Below are positions 35,192-44,277 of a stretch of 64,000 nt of DNA, piece after piece. The DNA lies in assembly GCA_024236295.1 (NCBI GenBank), contig JACKKT010000006.1, forward strand, positions 62,001 to 126,000. Reading direction: 5' to 3'. Numbering within the stretch: the stretch's first letter is position 1; each line of letters starts with the position of its first letter. The stretch is from Kordiimonadaceae bacterium. GTDB taxonomy: Bacteria > Pseudomonadota > Alphaproteobacteria > Sphingomonadales > Emcibacteraceae. The notes beneath the pieces are model-generated. The model saw nothing but the letters and a program-made list of their open reading frames with translations, had not been told where the DNA came from and made no database searches. A program made the position numbers and the translations under genes.

Positions 35192-37534
35192 TTACTGAAC
35201 CAGGTCGGGAAGAGTATCACCATTAACATTGGCCTGATTAAGACCCGCCATCACCAGATCAGTTCCGGCCCCGGCTTTCGCCGCATTTTGATATGATTTA
35301 ATGGCATCTTCCCTTCGGCCCTGTTCAAGAAAAAGCTTTCCTTCAAGCAAAAAGGCTTCTGCTCTGGTCGAGGGATCAAGTTTCAACTGACTGACTATAA
35401 GCTGGCTTCCATCATAATCGCCATCCGTTTTCGCCAGATTGATAAGCTCTATCTGTAGCGGCCAAATATCAGAAGCATATTTTAACCCGTCTTTTAATAA
35501 TGGGCGGGCTTTTTCCACTTCATCCGTCAAGCAGTAAGCACGGGCAAGCATAACATATACATCGCCATCACGATTATTAAGTGACTTGGATTTAAATAAA
35601 TTATCCCGGGCTTCAATATATTCTTCAAGCATAAGCTGCGCTTTTCCCAAAATTTTATAAGAAAGCGGGTTTTCAGGGAATACCTGAACCATTTTTTGTC
35701 CCAAAGATTTTGCTTTTTCAAAATTGCTATCTTCAAAATAAAAATCAGCTAACGTCTCATGGACAGAGACCAGATCCGGTTTAGCAAGCGTTGCCGTTAC
35801 CAGATATCGCTCCGCTGCAATCAGATCCCCACTTCCCCGTGCCAATTCATAAAGCTGCTCATAAGCTGGAATATACCCCTCATCTTTTGCAAGAATATCA
35901 TTAAGGGTTCTGACCGCTTCATTATGGTTTCCAGATTTCAGTTCGAGTTTTGCAAGATTGATGCGGCCCTGATTAAAATTATTATCAAGGTCAATCGCCC
36001 GTCTGAAATTACTTCTTGCCGCATCCATATTGTTCAGTGCCATATATCCAAGTCCTAACAAATTATAACCAATCGGGCTTGCTCTATCCTGATCGATCAG
36101 TGCTGCTGCTTTTTCAATGGCTTCCTTATATTTTTCTTTTTTCAGATTCTGATAAGTCTCTATTATAAGTCCTTTATTGACCGACGGATTCTTATTCATC
36201 ATAGACTGGAGATCTAGTTTAACACCAAACTCTTCGCCGCTATTAAATTCTTCAACTTGTCTGATCTGATCAGCACTAAGCCGATCCATATTTTCATTAG
36301 AGGCTCGCCACAGATATGTACTCGCCTTATCATCATCTCCGGCCAGTAGATAAGCATCTCCCAGCAAAGTCAGGTCAGTAATATCCAGTTTTTTAATTTC
36401 CGCCAGATAGTCAAGCACTTCAACAGCCTGCTGATATTTTTGCTGTTGCATGAGAGCTGCTCCAAGAATACGCCGGGCATTTACGTGATCCGGCATAATT
36501 CTGATCAGACGGCTAAGTGCTTGTTCCGATAAAGAATAATTTCCCGTGGCATAACTCAGTTTACCTTTAAGCAAAAGTCCCTCAACTGAATTGTTATAGG
36601 CATCTCCCGCTCTGTTTAAATAACCACTTGCCGTTCTGATATTATTGCCTTCAGCAAACAGGGTAGCGATCATAAAATTGGCATAGGCGTCATCAGGTTT
36701 TTGAGCGAGGATTTTCCTAAGCACCTTCATCGCATCGTCTTTTTCCCCTAAGTCATAGAGAACCCCAGCCAGTTTTGATTCAATTCCAATATCATCCGGC
36801 TTATAAAAATTGGCACGTGCAAAATATCGGTAGGAGGCACTGGCCCCTTGCCGGCGGTGAACCAGTTCACCTTTTAAGGCATAAAGGTCAGCATTCAGTT
36901 CATCTTTTGACAACGCTTTATCAACATTATATTCCGCCTTATCATAATCCCCCGCCATATTGTAAAGTACCGCTAGCGGCTGGTTAAATTCCAGTCTGTC
37001 TTCCTGTAACAGCACATCAGCCTGATAAAAATTGAAAAAAGCCTGCTTAAAATCGCCCATCGCGTAATAGGCCTGCGCCCTAACCAAATATACCTCTCCA
37101 TAAGTATCTGTCGCTGCCGCTTCGAATGACACTTCTTCTAGAATTTCCTGATACCGGCCAAGGAGAAAATATGCTTTGCCGATATCGGCTAGTAACAATG
37201 ATCTGTCAACACCAAGGGCTTCTGCCCGTATCAGTTCATTAAGGGCAATATCGGCATTTCCCAGCTTTATATATAGTCTGGCAATATCCTGATGCAGTTC
37301 ACCATTTCCAGGATTATCAAAAACGGCTGCCCATTTTTTATCAATCTGGGCAATGAGTGCATTTCTTTCCAGTTCTTTTTTGGTTGGCTCACGCGGGACA
37401 TATTTTTCTTCCGCTTTTTCCGAGACCCTTTCCGTATTTGGGACTGATACAATCGTCTGCTGCGCATGGCTTGTAACGGCAGTGGACATAAAGCCCAAAC
37501 CCAAAATTGCAAAGATTTTATATCCCGCCTTCAT
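35192..37534 (-). CDS. prsT: PrsT-like TPR protein of the exosortase-A-type locus
   Basis: This 780-residue exported protein is almost wholly TPR repeats: for example ELIRAEALGVDRSLLLADIG, AYYAMGDFKQAFFNFYQAD, LLGLGYMALNNMDAARSNFR and QLMLEEYIEARDNLFKSKSL. It matches the PEP-CTERM system TPR protein PrsT by repeats and by its position directly behind prsK-prsR. It is shorter than the roughly 900 residues I recall for PrsT. Family members are usually lipoproteins, but this N-terminus (MSTAVTSHAQQ) is a plain signal peptide without a lipobox Cys, so it is probably a free periplasmic scaffold. It starts 26 bases after prsR. A role in polysaccharide export or assembly is inferred from context. 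Confidence 0.8.
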   Translation of the reverse strand: MKAGYKIFAILGLGFMSTAVTSHAQQTIVSVPNTERVSEKAEEKYVPREPTKKELERNALIAQIDKKWAAVFDNPGNGELHQDIARLYIKLGNADIALNELIRAEALGVDRSLLLADIGKAYFLLGRYQEILEEVSFEAAATDTYGEVYLVRAQAYYAMGDFKQAFFNFYQADVLLQEDRLEFNQPLAVLYNMAGDYDKAEYNVDKALSKDELNADLYALKGELVHRRQGASASYRYFARANFYKPDDIGIESKLAGVLYDLGEKDDAMKVLRKILAQKPDDAYANFMIATLFAEGNNIRTASGYLNRAGDAYNNSVEGLLLKGKLSYATGNYSLSEQALSRLIRIMPDHVNARRILGAALMQQQKYQQAVEVLDYLAEIKKLDITDLTLLGDAYLLAGDDDKASTYLWRASNENMDRLSADQIRQVEEFNSGEEFGVKLDLQSMMNKNPSVNKGLIIETYQNLKKEKYKEAIEKAAALIDQDRASPIGYNLLGLGYMALNNMDAARSNFRRAIDLDNNFNQGRINLAKLELKSGNHNEAVRTLNDILAKDEGYIPAYEQLYELARGSGDLIAAERYLVTATLAKPDLVSVHETLADFYFEDSNFEKAKSLGQKMVQVFPENPLSYKILGKAQLMLEEYIEARDNLFKSKSLNNRDGDVYVMLARAYCLTDEVEKARPLLKDGLKYASDIWPLQIELINLAKTDGDYDGSQLIVSQLKLDPSTRAEAFLLEGKLFLEQGRREDAIKSYQNAAKAGAGTDLVMAGLNQANVNGDTLPDLVQ

Positions 37535-37560
37535 GATCGCCTATTCTCTCCGTAACCTGT

Positions 37561-38922
37561 TCACTTATCTATGTTTAAATCATATTGCTTGACTAATCCA
37601 TAGAAGGTTGGACGGCTGATGCCAAGAAGCCTTGCTGTTTCGCTGATATTTCCATTGGTCAGCGATAAAGCTTTAAGCATTGCCGCCTTGTCATTTTTTT
37701 CTCTGATTTCTTTCAGGTTAAGCGTTTCAATATGGTCATCACTATAATCAATCTCCAAATCTTCCAATGTGATTTTTTTGCTATCGCTCATTATCACTGC
37801 CCGTTTTATCCGGTTTTCAAGTTCACGAACATTTCCCGGCCAGTCGTATGATGCTATGGCCCGCGCCGCATCTTTATCAAAACTTTTTGCGCGTTTATCA
37901 TAGGCACGGGAAAATTTATTCAGAAAATTATGGGCAAGCAACAAAGCATCCCCGTCCCTGTCTTTAAGATCAGGAATATTAACAACAATTTCACTGAGCC
38001 GGTAAAATAAATCTTCGCGGAAACGACCGTCAGTAATTTGGTCCTCCAGCCGCTGATGAGTGGCACTAATCACCCTGACATCAACTGGTATTTCTTTACG
38101 CCCGCCGATACGCTCAATCACGCGTTCCTGAAGAAACCTAAGCAATTTAACCTGTAACGGCAGAGGCAGATCCCCAATTTCATCCAAGAATAGGGTTCCC
38201 CCTTCTGCCAGCTCGATTTTTCCCTTTACCTGTTTCATCGCACCGGTAAAGGCGCCTTTTTCAAATCCAAATAGTTCACTTTCAATCAGGTTCTCAGGAA
38301 TTGCCCCGCAATTGATAGCAACAAACGGCATATCTTTTCGTTCGCTCAGTTCATGCAACGCCCGGGCCAGAAGTTCCTTACCTGTTCCGCTTCCCCCTAA
38401 AAGAAGGACAGAAACCGATGTCGGCGAAACGCGTTCAATTACACTGCACACCTGTTCCATCTGTTCTGATGCTGTGACCAGACCGGGTAAGCGGGTTGTT
38501 TCCTCCCTTTGCTGAAGCTTTTTATTTTCCTGCTCAAGATCATAAAGCCTGAAGGCCCGATCAACGATAAAGCCAATCTCATCCGCATCGACCGGTTTCT
38601 GATAAAAATCATAGGCCCCTTCTGAAATCGCCCTTATCGCGCTTTCCCGAGCCCCATGGCCAGACGCAACGATAATTTTTGTACCCGGGTGCTGGGATAA
38701 TATCTCATTTAATATGGCAAAACCTTCAGTTGTGCCATCCGGATCAGGTGGCAGGCCAAGATCAAGCAACACCACCGCCGGCTGATATTTTTCAACAAGC
38801 GTCATCGCTGTCTGCCGTTCACCGGCAATCAGTGTTTCGAAATTTTCAAAATTCCATTTATACTGTCTTTGAAGCCCTTCATCGTCTTCGATTACCAGTA
38901 ATATCCTTTTTTGTTCAGTAAT
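37561..38922 (-). CDS. prsR: PrsR-type sigma-54 response regulator, apparent ATT start
   Basis: PrsR is the regulator of exosortase-A systems. Domains in order are: receiver (ILLVIEDDEGLQRQYKW with the acidic pair, phospho-acceptor Asp in VVLLDLGLPPDPDG, Lys in FYQKPVD), AAA+ sigma-54 activator with Walker A GGSGTGKE, the sigma-54 contact loop GAFTGA and Walker B GGTLFLDEIGDLP, and a Fis-type helix-turn-helix (NISETARLLGISRPTFYGLV). The first ATG in frame (38805) would delete 39 residues, including the essential acidic pair. Upstream the frame is open only to the stop codon of prsK, with no ATG, GTG or TTG between. An ATT at 38922 has AAGGA seven bases upstream and gives a 453-residue protein of normal family length. 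An AUU start (as in infC) is therefore the best call. Confidence 0.85.
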   Translation of the reverse strand: MTEQKRILLVIEDDEGLQRQYKWNFENFETLIAGERQTAMTLVEKYQPAVVLLDLGLPPDPDGTTEGFAILNEILSQHPGTKIIVASGHGARESAIRAISEGAYDFYQKPVDADEIGFIVDRAFRLYDLEQENKKLQQREETTRLPGLVTASEQMEQVCSVIERVSPTSVSVLLLGGSGTGKELLARALHELSERKDMPFVAINCGAIPENLIESELFGFEKGAFTGAMKQVKGKIELAEGGTLFLDEIGDLPLPLQVKLLRFLQERVIERIGGRKEIPVDVRVISATHQRLEDQITDGRFREDLFYRLSEIVVNIPDLKDRDGDALLLAHNFLNKFSRAYDKRAKSFDKDAARAIASYDWPGNVRELENRIKRAVIMSDSKKITLEDLEIDYSDDHIETLNLKEIREKNDKAAMLKALSLTNGNISETARLLGISRPTFYGLVKQYDLNIDK

Positions 38923-38925
38923 TTT

Positions 38926-41025
38926 TTATTCCTTTTTTAAATATATAGTTACCAGCGTACCTACCCCGGGTTTACTTTTTACTTCCATCCGCCCGAACAT
39001 GTTTTGAATTAACTGTCGGCTCTCATAGGCGCCTATGCCATAACCACCCTTTTTTAATGACCGGAATGGTCTGAATAGCTCATTTCGGATAAATTCCTTA
39101 TCCATACCTGCGCCACTGTCCGCTACTTTTATCATCACGTAATTTTTATCCTGGGTAAGTGATATTTCAACTAGTTTCTGCTCCTCACTGGCATCCAGTG
39201 CATTTTGAATAATATGCATCAAAACCGTTTCAAGATCATCATGATTACTTAAGGCAGAATACTTATCCTCCATCCCATTAAAGGCAACGTTATGTCCTGC
39301 TGTTTTGAATATCTCTACACTTGAAGTGACCACCGGCTTTACATCAATAACTTCAAAATCCCTCGTTTTTGATGGTTCATTGACAATATTAATGCGGGAG
39401 AGCAGATCATTCATTTTTTCAACGGTGTTTTTGACTGTAAGTTTCATGTCCTTTTGAAATTCGGGATTATCCCCGTGCCTGTCCGCATTACGTTGAAGTA
39501 ATGAAAGCTGGCTTGCCATGTTCTTAATGTCATGGATGACGAAAGCAAATTTTCGGTTAAAAGCATCAAATTCACTGGCAATTGATAACGCTTTTAATGT
39601 TTCTTGCTCCGCCAGATAACTGGCAATCTGAAGGCTGACAGTTTTAAGTATATCTATGGTTTCCCAATTCAGCTCCCGCCCCGCTCTTGGCTGATATATT
39701 ATAATGAAGCCGATCATCCGGCTATGATGGATAAGCGGGACCAGAAGCCAAAAATCAGGATTTTGTGATATCCATTGCGGAATTATTATATCGGTTTTTG
39801 GAATTCTTCCGCCTTCTATATCATTCAGATCAACAACCCAGTGATTTTTTTCAATATATTTTACAAAAGGCTCATCAATCAGCAGTTCCTCATCAATTTC
39901 CCTTCTGAAATTCCACATTGCATTCTGACTGTAACTATCTGGTTTCTCAAGATACCAGAGCGAACCACCCGGACTGTCCATAATATTGGCAACAGCCTTA
40001 ATGGCCCGTTCCTGAATATTATAATGATCTTCTGACGCCGTCATTGTCTGAATGAAGCGCAGCCACTCTTCACGATAATCAAATTTATACATGAAAAAAT
40101 ATTTATTCATCAGCACCAGAACAGTTGATCTGATCCTGCCGGAATAAATAATCACAACAAATCCGACAAAGGCCGCAAAGACAAAGCTTACCTGTAGAAT
40201 TTTTCCCCAGTCACCGCCAAAGCTACGGATATAATATCCCAGCACGGAAATCGACATCAAATAGGCAATACCCGCTATCAGGGATACCATATGAAACGCA
40301 GCTTTACGGGAGAGGCTTATACCAACAGACCAGTTTGCCCTTCTTGATATAGCCACAGCCATAAGAGGCACAACAATTATATTCACAACACCCCGAGCCT
40401 GGAAAAGATCAGTATCTATCAAAGAATAAAGTATTGAATCACTGTAAAGCAGGAAATTAAAGGCATAAATTGATCCAAGTCCCAAACAAAAAAAGCGCAC
40501 CCCCCAGCGATTTTCACTGGCAATATTTCTGTATAGATTTTCAACCAGCAGCAAAATGGAAAATGAAACCAGTAATTTATTAAAAAGCGGCAATCTGCCA
40601 ACAATATTGCGATCAATTACTCCCCATTGGGAAGCAAAATTGGCCCCTTCAATGAAAAAGCCAACAATGATAAGGACGGCAATTAACGTCCCTACCCTTT
40701 TACTGTAATTCTCGTTCCCCTGCGAATTCCATATAAGTCGCAAATGATTAAAAAGGAATAGCGCCCATAATACACCTTTTAACCAATCGGCATAAGGCAC
40801 CAAATAAGACAATGTTAACAAGGCAATATTGGTAGTATAAGCCCCTGCCACAGCATCAACAACATGGATAAAGCCCCAAGCAATACTTGCAAGTACTGCA
40901 ACCGAAAGCCAGAGATTTTCACCTTTATACTGTTTCTTTTCTATAAGTAGCCCAAACAGAACGGCATAGGCCATTGCCGCCAGACCATAGGTCATAAAAC
41001 TGATGTTAAGAGCTAAACTCCCCAC
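38926..41025 (-). CDS. prsK: PrsK-type membrane sensor histidine kinase
   Basis: PrsK is the kinase partner of PrsR. The 699-residue protein has about eight N-terminal hydrophobic segments (residues 5-300), a GAF-like domain (about 330-465, with SLWYLEKPD and LLVPLIHHSRMIGFII), the phospho-acceptor box FVIHDIKNMASQLSLL (His near residue 495), and the ATPase domain with IIQNALDAS (N box), KVADSGAGMD (G1) and GGYGIGAYESRQ (G2). It starts at GTG, five bases after the sugar transferase stop. Its TAA stop is in the same frame as prsR and only three bases before the proposed prsR start. Confidence 0.92.
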   Translation of the reverse strand: MGSLALNISFMTYGLAAMAYAVLFGLLIEKKQYKGENLWLSVAVLASIAWGFIHVVDAVAGAYTTNIALLTLSYLVPYADWLKGVLWALFLFNHLRLIWNSQGNENYSKRVGTLIAVLIIVGFFIEGANFASQWGVIDRNIVGRLPLFNKLLVSFSILLLVENLYRNIASENRWGVRFFCLGLGSIYAFNFLLYSDSILYSLIDTDLFQARGVVNIIVVPLMAVAISRRANWSVGISLSRKAAFHMVSLIAGIAYLMSISVLGYYIRSFGGDWGKILQVSFVFAAFVGFVVIIYSGRIRSTVLVLMNKYFFMYKFDYREEWLRFIQTMTASEDHYNIQERAIKAVANIMDSPGGSLWYLEKPDSYSQNAMWNFRREIDEELLIDEPFVKYIEKNHWVVDLNDIEGGRIPKTDIIIPQWISQNPDFWLLVPLIHHSRMIGFIIIYQPRAGRELNWETIDILKTVSLQIASYLAEQETLKALSIASEFDAFNRKFAFVIHDIKNMASQLSLLQRNADRHGDNPEFQKDMKLTVKNTVEKMNDLLSRINIVNEPSKTRDFEVIDVKPVVTSSVEIFKTAGHNVAFNGMEDKYSALSNHDDLETVLMHIIQNALDASEEQKLVEISLTQDKNYVMIKVADSGAGMDKEFIRNELFRPFRSLKKGGYGIGAYESRQLIQNMFGRMEVKSKPGVGTLVTIYLKKE

Positions 41026-41030
41026 TTATG

Positions 41031-42419
41031 TTACCTAACCCCATCAGGCCATAACACAACACGAATTGTCTGAACCAGAATGAGTAAATCTAGAAATATT
41101 GAATAATTTTTAATGTAATAAAGATCATACTCCAGTTTACGGCGGCTGTCTTCTTCTGATGCACCATATGGGTAATTAAGCTGTGCCCAACCGGTAATTC
41201 CCGGTTTTACCGTATGACGTTTATCAAACATTGGAATTTTTTGTGTTAGCTGTTCAACAAAATATGGGCGTTCAGGTCTTGGGCCTACAAAGCTCATATC
41301 CCCGCGCAAGACATTGAAAATCTGTGGAATTTCATCAATGCGTGTTTTTCTGATAAATTTACCAACGAGTGTAACTCTGGCGTCATTTTTCTGTGCCCAT
41401 TGCGGGACGCCGTCCGCCTCGGCATTTTGCGTCATGCTGCGGAATTTGAGAACATCAAATTTTTTACCCATCAGTCCCGTCCTCTCTTGACGGTAAAAGA
41501 CGGGCCCCTTGCTTGTCAGTTTAACAGCGAGTGCTGTAATCAGCAAAAGCGGCGTGCTTACTATAAGCAATATTGCACTTGCCAAAACATCAAATAATCT
41601 TTTTACTAAAAGATCGAGTTTCTTAGTGTTATCAAAACCATCAGAAAATATCATCCAGCTGGGGTTAAACATTGCCAAATTAAGGGCACCCATCTGCCTT
41701 TCGATAAAACTGGCAGCTTCAGATATATATGTACCATTTAATTTACAGGCGAGTAGATCATTAACCGGCAGCGTACCGCGCCTTTCTTCAATAGCGACCA
41801 CAATTTCCTGACAAGCCTTTTTCTCGACCAATTCTTCAAGGCAACCGATTTCTTTATAATCAATAGCATCTTCTATTTCGTTTTCATTTTCATCCATCCT
41901 AAGAAAGGCAATGAAATTTACATTTGAGGTCGATTTGTCATCACTATCCAGTACCCGTTTGGCCCTTCTACCGGCACCTAAGACAATAACCCTGGTTTCA
42001 ATGCTTTCATGATCTACAAAATGCAAGAAGAAAAAACGCACACTGATAAGCATAAGATAAGTCAGTATAATGGCATAAACCGAAACACTTCGCCAAATAT
42101 CAATATTAGGAAACATATAAAGCGCAATAGATATGGCAAAAAAGGAAAGAATCATGCTTACCGATAATCGAACGACAGAAATTTTTATATCCCTGCAGGT
42201 ATCCAGCCGATAAAGTCCCGTCGCCAGCAAAACCAAATAAACGATAACAACATAAAATATTTTTTCGGCGGTATATTCGCCAATCCCGGGTGCCGGGTTG
42301 CCAATTTGCTCAAACCGTATTGCCAAAGCAAGCCATATGACGAGATAAAGCATTACACATTCTATAATGGCGAGATAAAGTATTGATTTTGGGATATAAT
42401 GTTTAAAAATTCTAATCAT
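41031..42419 (-). CDS. Polyprenyl-phosphate sugar-1-phosphate transferase, exosortase-A type (TIGR03013-like)
   Basis: This enzyme starts the polysaccharide repeat by moving a sugar-1-phosphate onto undecaprenyl phosphate. Five membrane helices, a CoA-binding-like Rossmann domain (ETRVIVLGAGRRAKRVLDSD) and the C-terminal bacterial sugar transferase domain are visible: KRLFDVLASAILLIVSTPLL, PVFYRQERTGLMGKKF, KFRSMTQNAEADG, RKTRIDEIPQIFNVL and GPRPERPYF. The start MIRIFKHYIPKS fits the TIGR03013 group, so I chose the ATG at 42419 instead of a TTG five codons earlier. Neither has a strong ribosome site. It is the first gene of the minus-strand operon. Confidence 0.9.
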   Translation of the reverse strand: MIRIFKHYIPKSILYLAIIECVMLYLVIWLALAIRFEQIGNPAPGIGEYTAEKIFYVVIVYLVLLATGLYRLDTCRDIKISVVRLSVSMILSFFAISIALYMFPNIDIWRSVSVYAIILTYLMLISVRFFFLHFVDHESIETRVIVLGAGRRAKRVLDSDDKSTSNVNFIAFLRMDENENEIEDAIDYKEIGCLEELVEKKACQEIVVAIEERRGTLPVNDLLACKLNGTYISEAASFIERQMGALNLAMFNPSWMIFSDGFDNTKKLDLLVKRLFDVLASAILLIVSTPLLLITALAVKLTSKGPVFYRQERTGLMGKKFDVLKFRSMTQNAEADGVPQWAQKNDARVTLVGKFIRKTRIDEIPQIFNVLRGDMSFVGPRPERPYFVEQLTQKIPMFDKRHTVKPGITGWAQLNYPYGASEEDSRRKLEYDLYYIKNYSIFLDLLILVQTIRVVLWPDGVR

Positions 42420-42434
42420 TGAAATATATTTCAA

Positions 42435-42753
42435 TAGTATTTATTACTTGAACCAGTCTGTTAACTGATCGGCTCATTTATACTATTTTATTCCCTTTCT
42501 CATTAAATTGAATAAATCAGCATTAATTTAAAAAAAATTCATTTGATTCGTGCATTATTCAATTTAACCTGTTGTTATTATTTAATTATAAACTAACAAA
42601 AACTATCATAGCTTTGTGAAAAAACTGTTAAGCGACCTTACATAAATAAATATTTGAAATTAAACAACTGTCCGTCATTAATAATGAATTAAATTTATAG
42701 CTATATAAAATAGAAATAATTTATAAAAAGGCACAAAAGGCAAAATCAAAGTC
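42435..42753. other. Divergent promoter region between the polysaccharide operon and manC
   Basis: About 320 very AT-rich bases separate two divergent units. TATATAAAAT near 42703-42712 is a plausible -10 region toward manC. I searched both strands for a sigma-54 (-24/-12) promoter that PrsR could activate and found none. A CtrA-like near match (TTAA-CCTGTTG-TTAT) occurs near 42566. Confidence 0.4.
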
Positions 42754-44184
42754 ATGACAAATAGAAAAATAACGCCCGTAATATTATCAGGAGGATCAGG
42801 TACACGCTTGTGGCCCGTTTCCCGTTCACTTTATCCAAAACAACTTCTTCCTCTGGTAAGTGAGCAGACAATGATACAGGAAACTGTTTTAAGGGTTAAA
42901 AATCCTGACCATTTTAATCAGCCGCTTTTTATTGCCAATGAAGAGCATCGCTTTATTATTGCTGAACAACTCAGGAAAATAGGCTTTGAAAATGCAAAAA
43001 TAATATTGGAACCTGAGGGACGCAATACGGCTCCGGCTGCCGCTTTGGCAGCTCTACATATTCAAATGACAGACCCAGGCGGATTGATGCTTATTATGCC
43101 ATCGGATCATGTTATCTCTCATGAAGAAGCTTTTCAAATCGCCCTTAATATTGCAAAACAGGCAGCTGAAGAAGAAAAATTGCTTACTGCTTTCGGCATC
43201 GTTCCTGATAAACCGGAAACAGGATATGGGTATATAAAATGCGGTGAGAATCTTGAAAGTGTATTTGGCTGTAACATGGTTGACAGGTTTGTTGAGAAAC
43301 CAGATTTGAAAACTGCAAAAGAATATCTAAATGCTGGTGGTTATTACTGGAACAGTGGAATTTTTCTTTTCCCCGTTGCCCAGTATCTGGATATTTTGGC
43401 GGCAAACGAACCGGAAATGCTTATTGCTTGTAAGAATGCCATTGACGGGGCAAAAAATGACATGACATTTATCCGACCTGATAGGAAAAGTTTCCTGAAA
43501 TGTCCTTCAAATTCAATTGACTATGCCGTGATGGAAAAAACCGATCAGGCCGCTGTGGTCCCCGTTGATATGGGCTGGAATGATGTCGGATCATGGAATG
43601 CGCTTTGGGATATTTCCGAAAAAGATAAAGACGGTAACGTCATTAGCGGCGATGTAATTTCCCATGAAAGCAAAAATTGTCTTTTAAAAACCGATGGTCC
43701 GGCACTGGCCAGTGTTGGTCTTGAGAATCTTATTGTTGTTGCGACAAAGGATGCAGTTCTTGTTTGTGATAAACATAAAACTCAGGACGTAAAAGCCATT
43801 GTTGATAAATTAAAAGCAAGCGGACGGGCGGAACATATCAGTCATACAGTTGTTTACCGTCCCTGGGGATCATACCAAACGTCAGATGCTGATGACAGAT
43901 TTCAGGTAAAAAGGCTCGTTGTTAATCCGGGTCAGATATTATCGTTGCAAATGCATCATCACCGTGCAGAACACTGGGTCGTGGTTAAGGGGACTGCCGA
44001 AGTCACCATTAATGACAAGGTCTCGACTTTAAGTGAAAATGAAAGCTGCTATATTCCTATTGGCGCAACACACAGGCTGAAAAATCCAGGAAAAATTCCT
44101 CTGTTTATTGTTGAGGTACAGTCTGGTTCATATCTTGGTGAAGATGACATTGTACGCTTTGAAGACACATACGGACGCTCATAA
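42754..44184 (+). CDS. manC: Mannose-1-phosphate guanylyltransferase / mannose-6-phosphate isomerase
   Basis: This bifunctional enzyme makes GDP-mannose, the donor for mannose-type sugars in exopolysaccharides. The N-terminal nucleotidyltransferase shows PVILSGGSGTRLWPVSRSLY with the PKQLLPL box and MPSDHVI, then FVEKPD. The C-terminal cupin isomerase domain shows RPWGSYQTSD, GQILSLQMHHHRAEHWVVVK (metal-binding His and Glu) and HRLKNPGKIPLFIVEVQSG. The length of 476 residues is typical of the fused type (ManC/CpsB/AlgA). It is divergent from the sugar transferase operon and most likely feeds it. Confidence 0.96.
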   Translation: MTNRKITPVILSGGSGTRLWPVSRSLYPKQLLPLVSEQTMIQETVLRVKNPDHFNQPLFIANEEHRFIIAEQLRKIGFENAKIILEPEGRNTAPAAALAALHIQMTDPGGLMLIMPSDHVISHEEAFQIALNIAKQAAEEEKLLTAFGIVPDKPETGYGYIKCGENLESVFGCNMVDRFVEKPDLKTAKEYLNAGGYYWNSGIFLFPVAQYLDILAANEPEMLIACKNAIDGAKNDMTFIRPDRKSFLKCPSNSIDYAVMEKTDQAAVVPVDMGWNDVGSWNALWDISEKDKDGNVISGDVISHESKNCLLKTDGPALASVGLENLIVVATKDAVLVCDKHKTQDVKAIVDKLKASGRAEHISHTVVYRPWGSYQTSDADDRFQVKRLVVNPGQILSLQMHHHRAEHWVVVKGTAEVTINDKVSTLSENESCYIPIGATHRLKNPGKIPLFIVEVQSGSYLGEDDIVRFEDTYGRS

Positions 44185-44277
44185 TAATCAACCTGTTAAA
44201 CGATATTAAGTTGAAAAATACCCACTATATTGTCTAAACTGATTTTTATATTTCAAACAAAATATAGGGGAGAGTTT

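Noticed and set aside
38803..38805. ATG at 38805 as the start of prsR
   Set aside because: It would remove 39 residues including the conserved acidic pair of the receiver, which is fully encoded upstream in the same frame.
42560..42585. CtrA box TTAA-CCTGTTG-TTAT upstream of manC
   Set aside because: The second half site departs from TTAA, and near matches are expected by chance in such AT-rich sequence.
42435..42753. Sigma-54 promoter for the PrsR regulon
   Set aside because: No GG-N10-GC pattern with proper flanks was found on either strand in this region or before the other polysaccharide genes.
44230..44277. Upstream ATG as start of amidohydrolase 1
   Set aside because: It has no ribosome site and would put a polar segment before the signal peptide; the ATG at 44278 has AGGGGAGAG.
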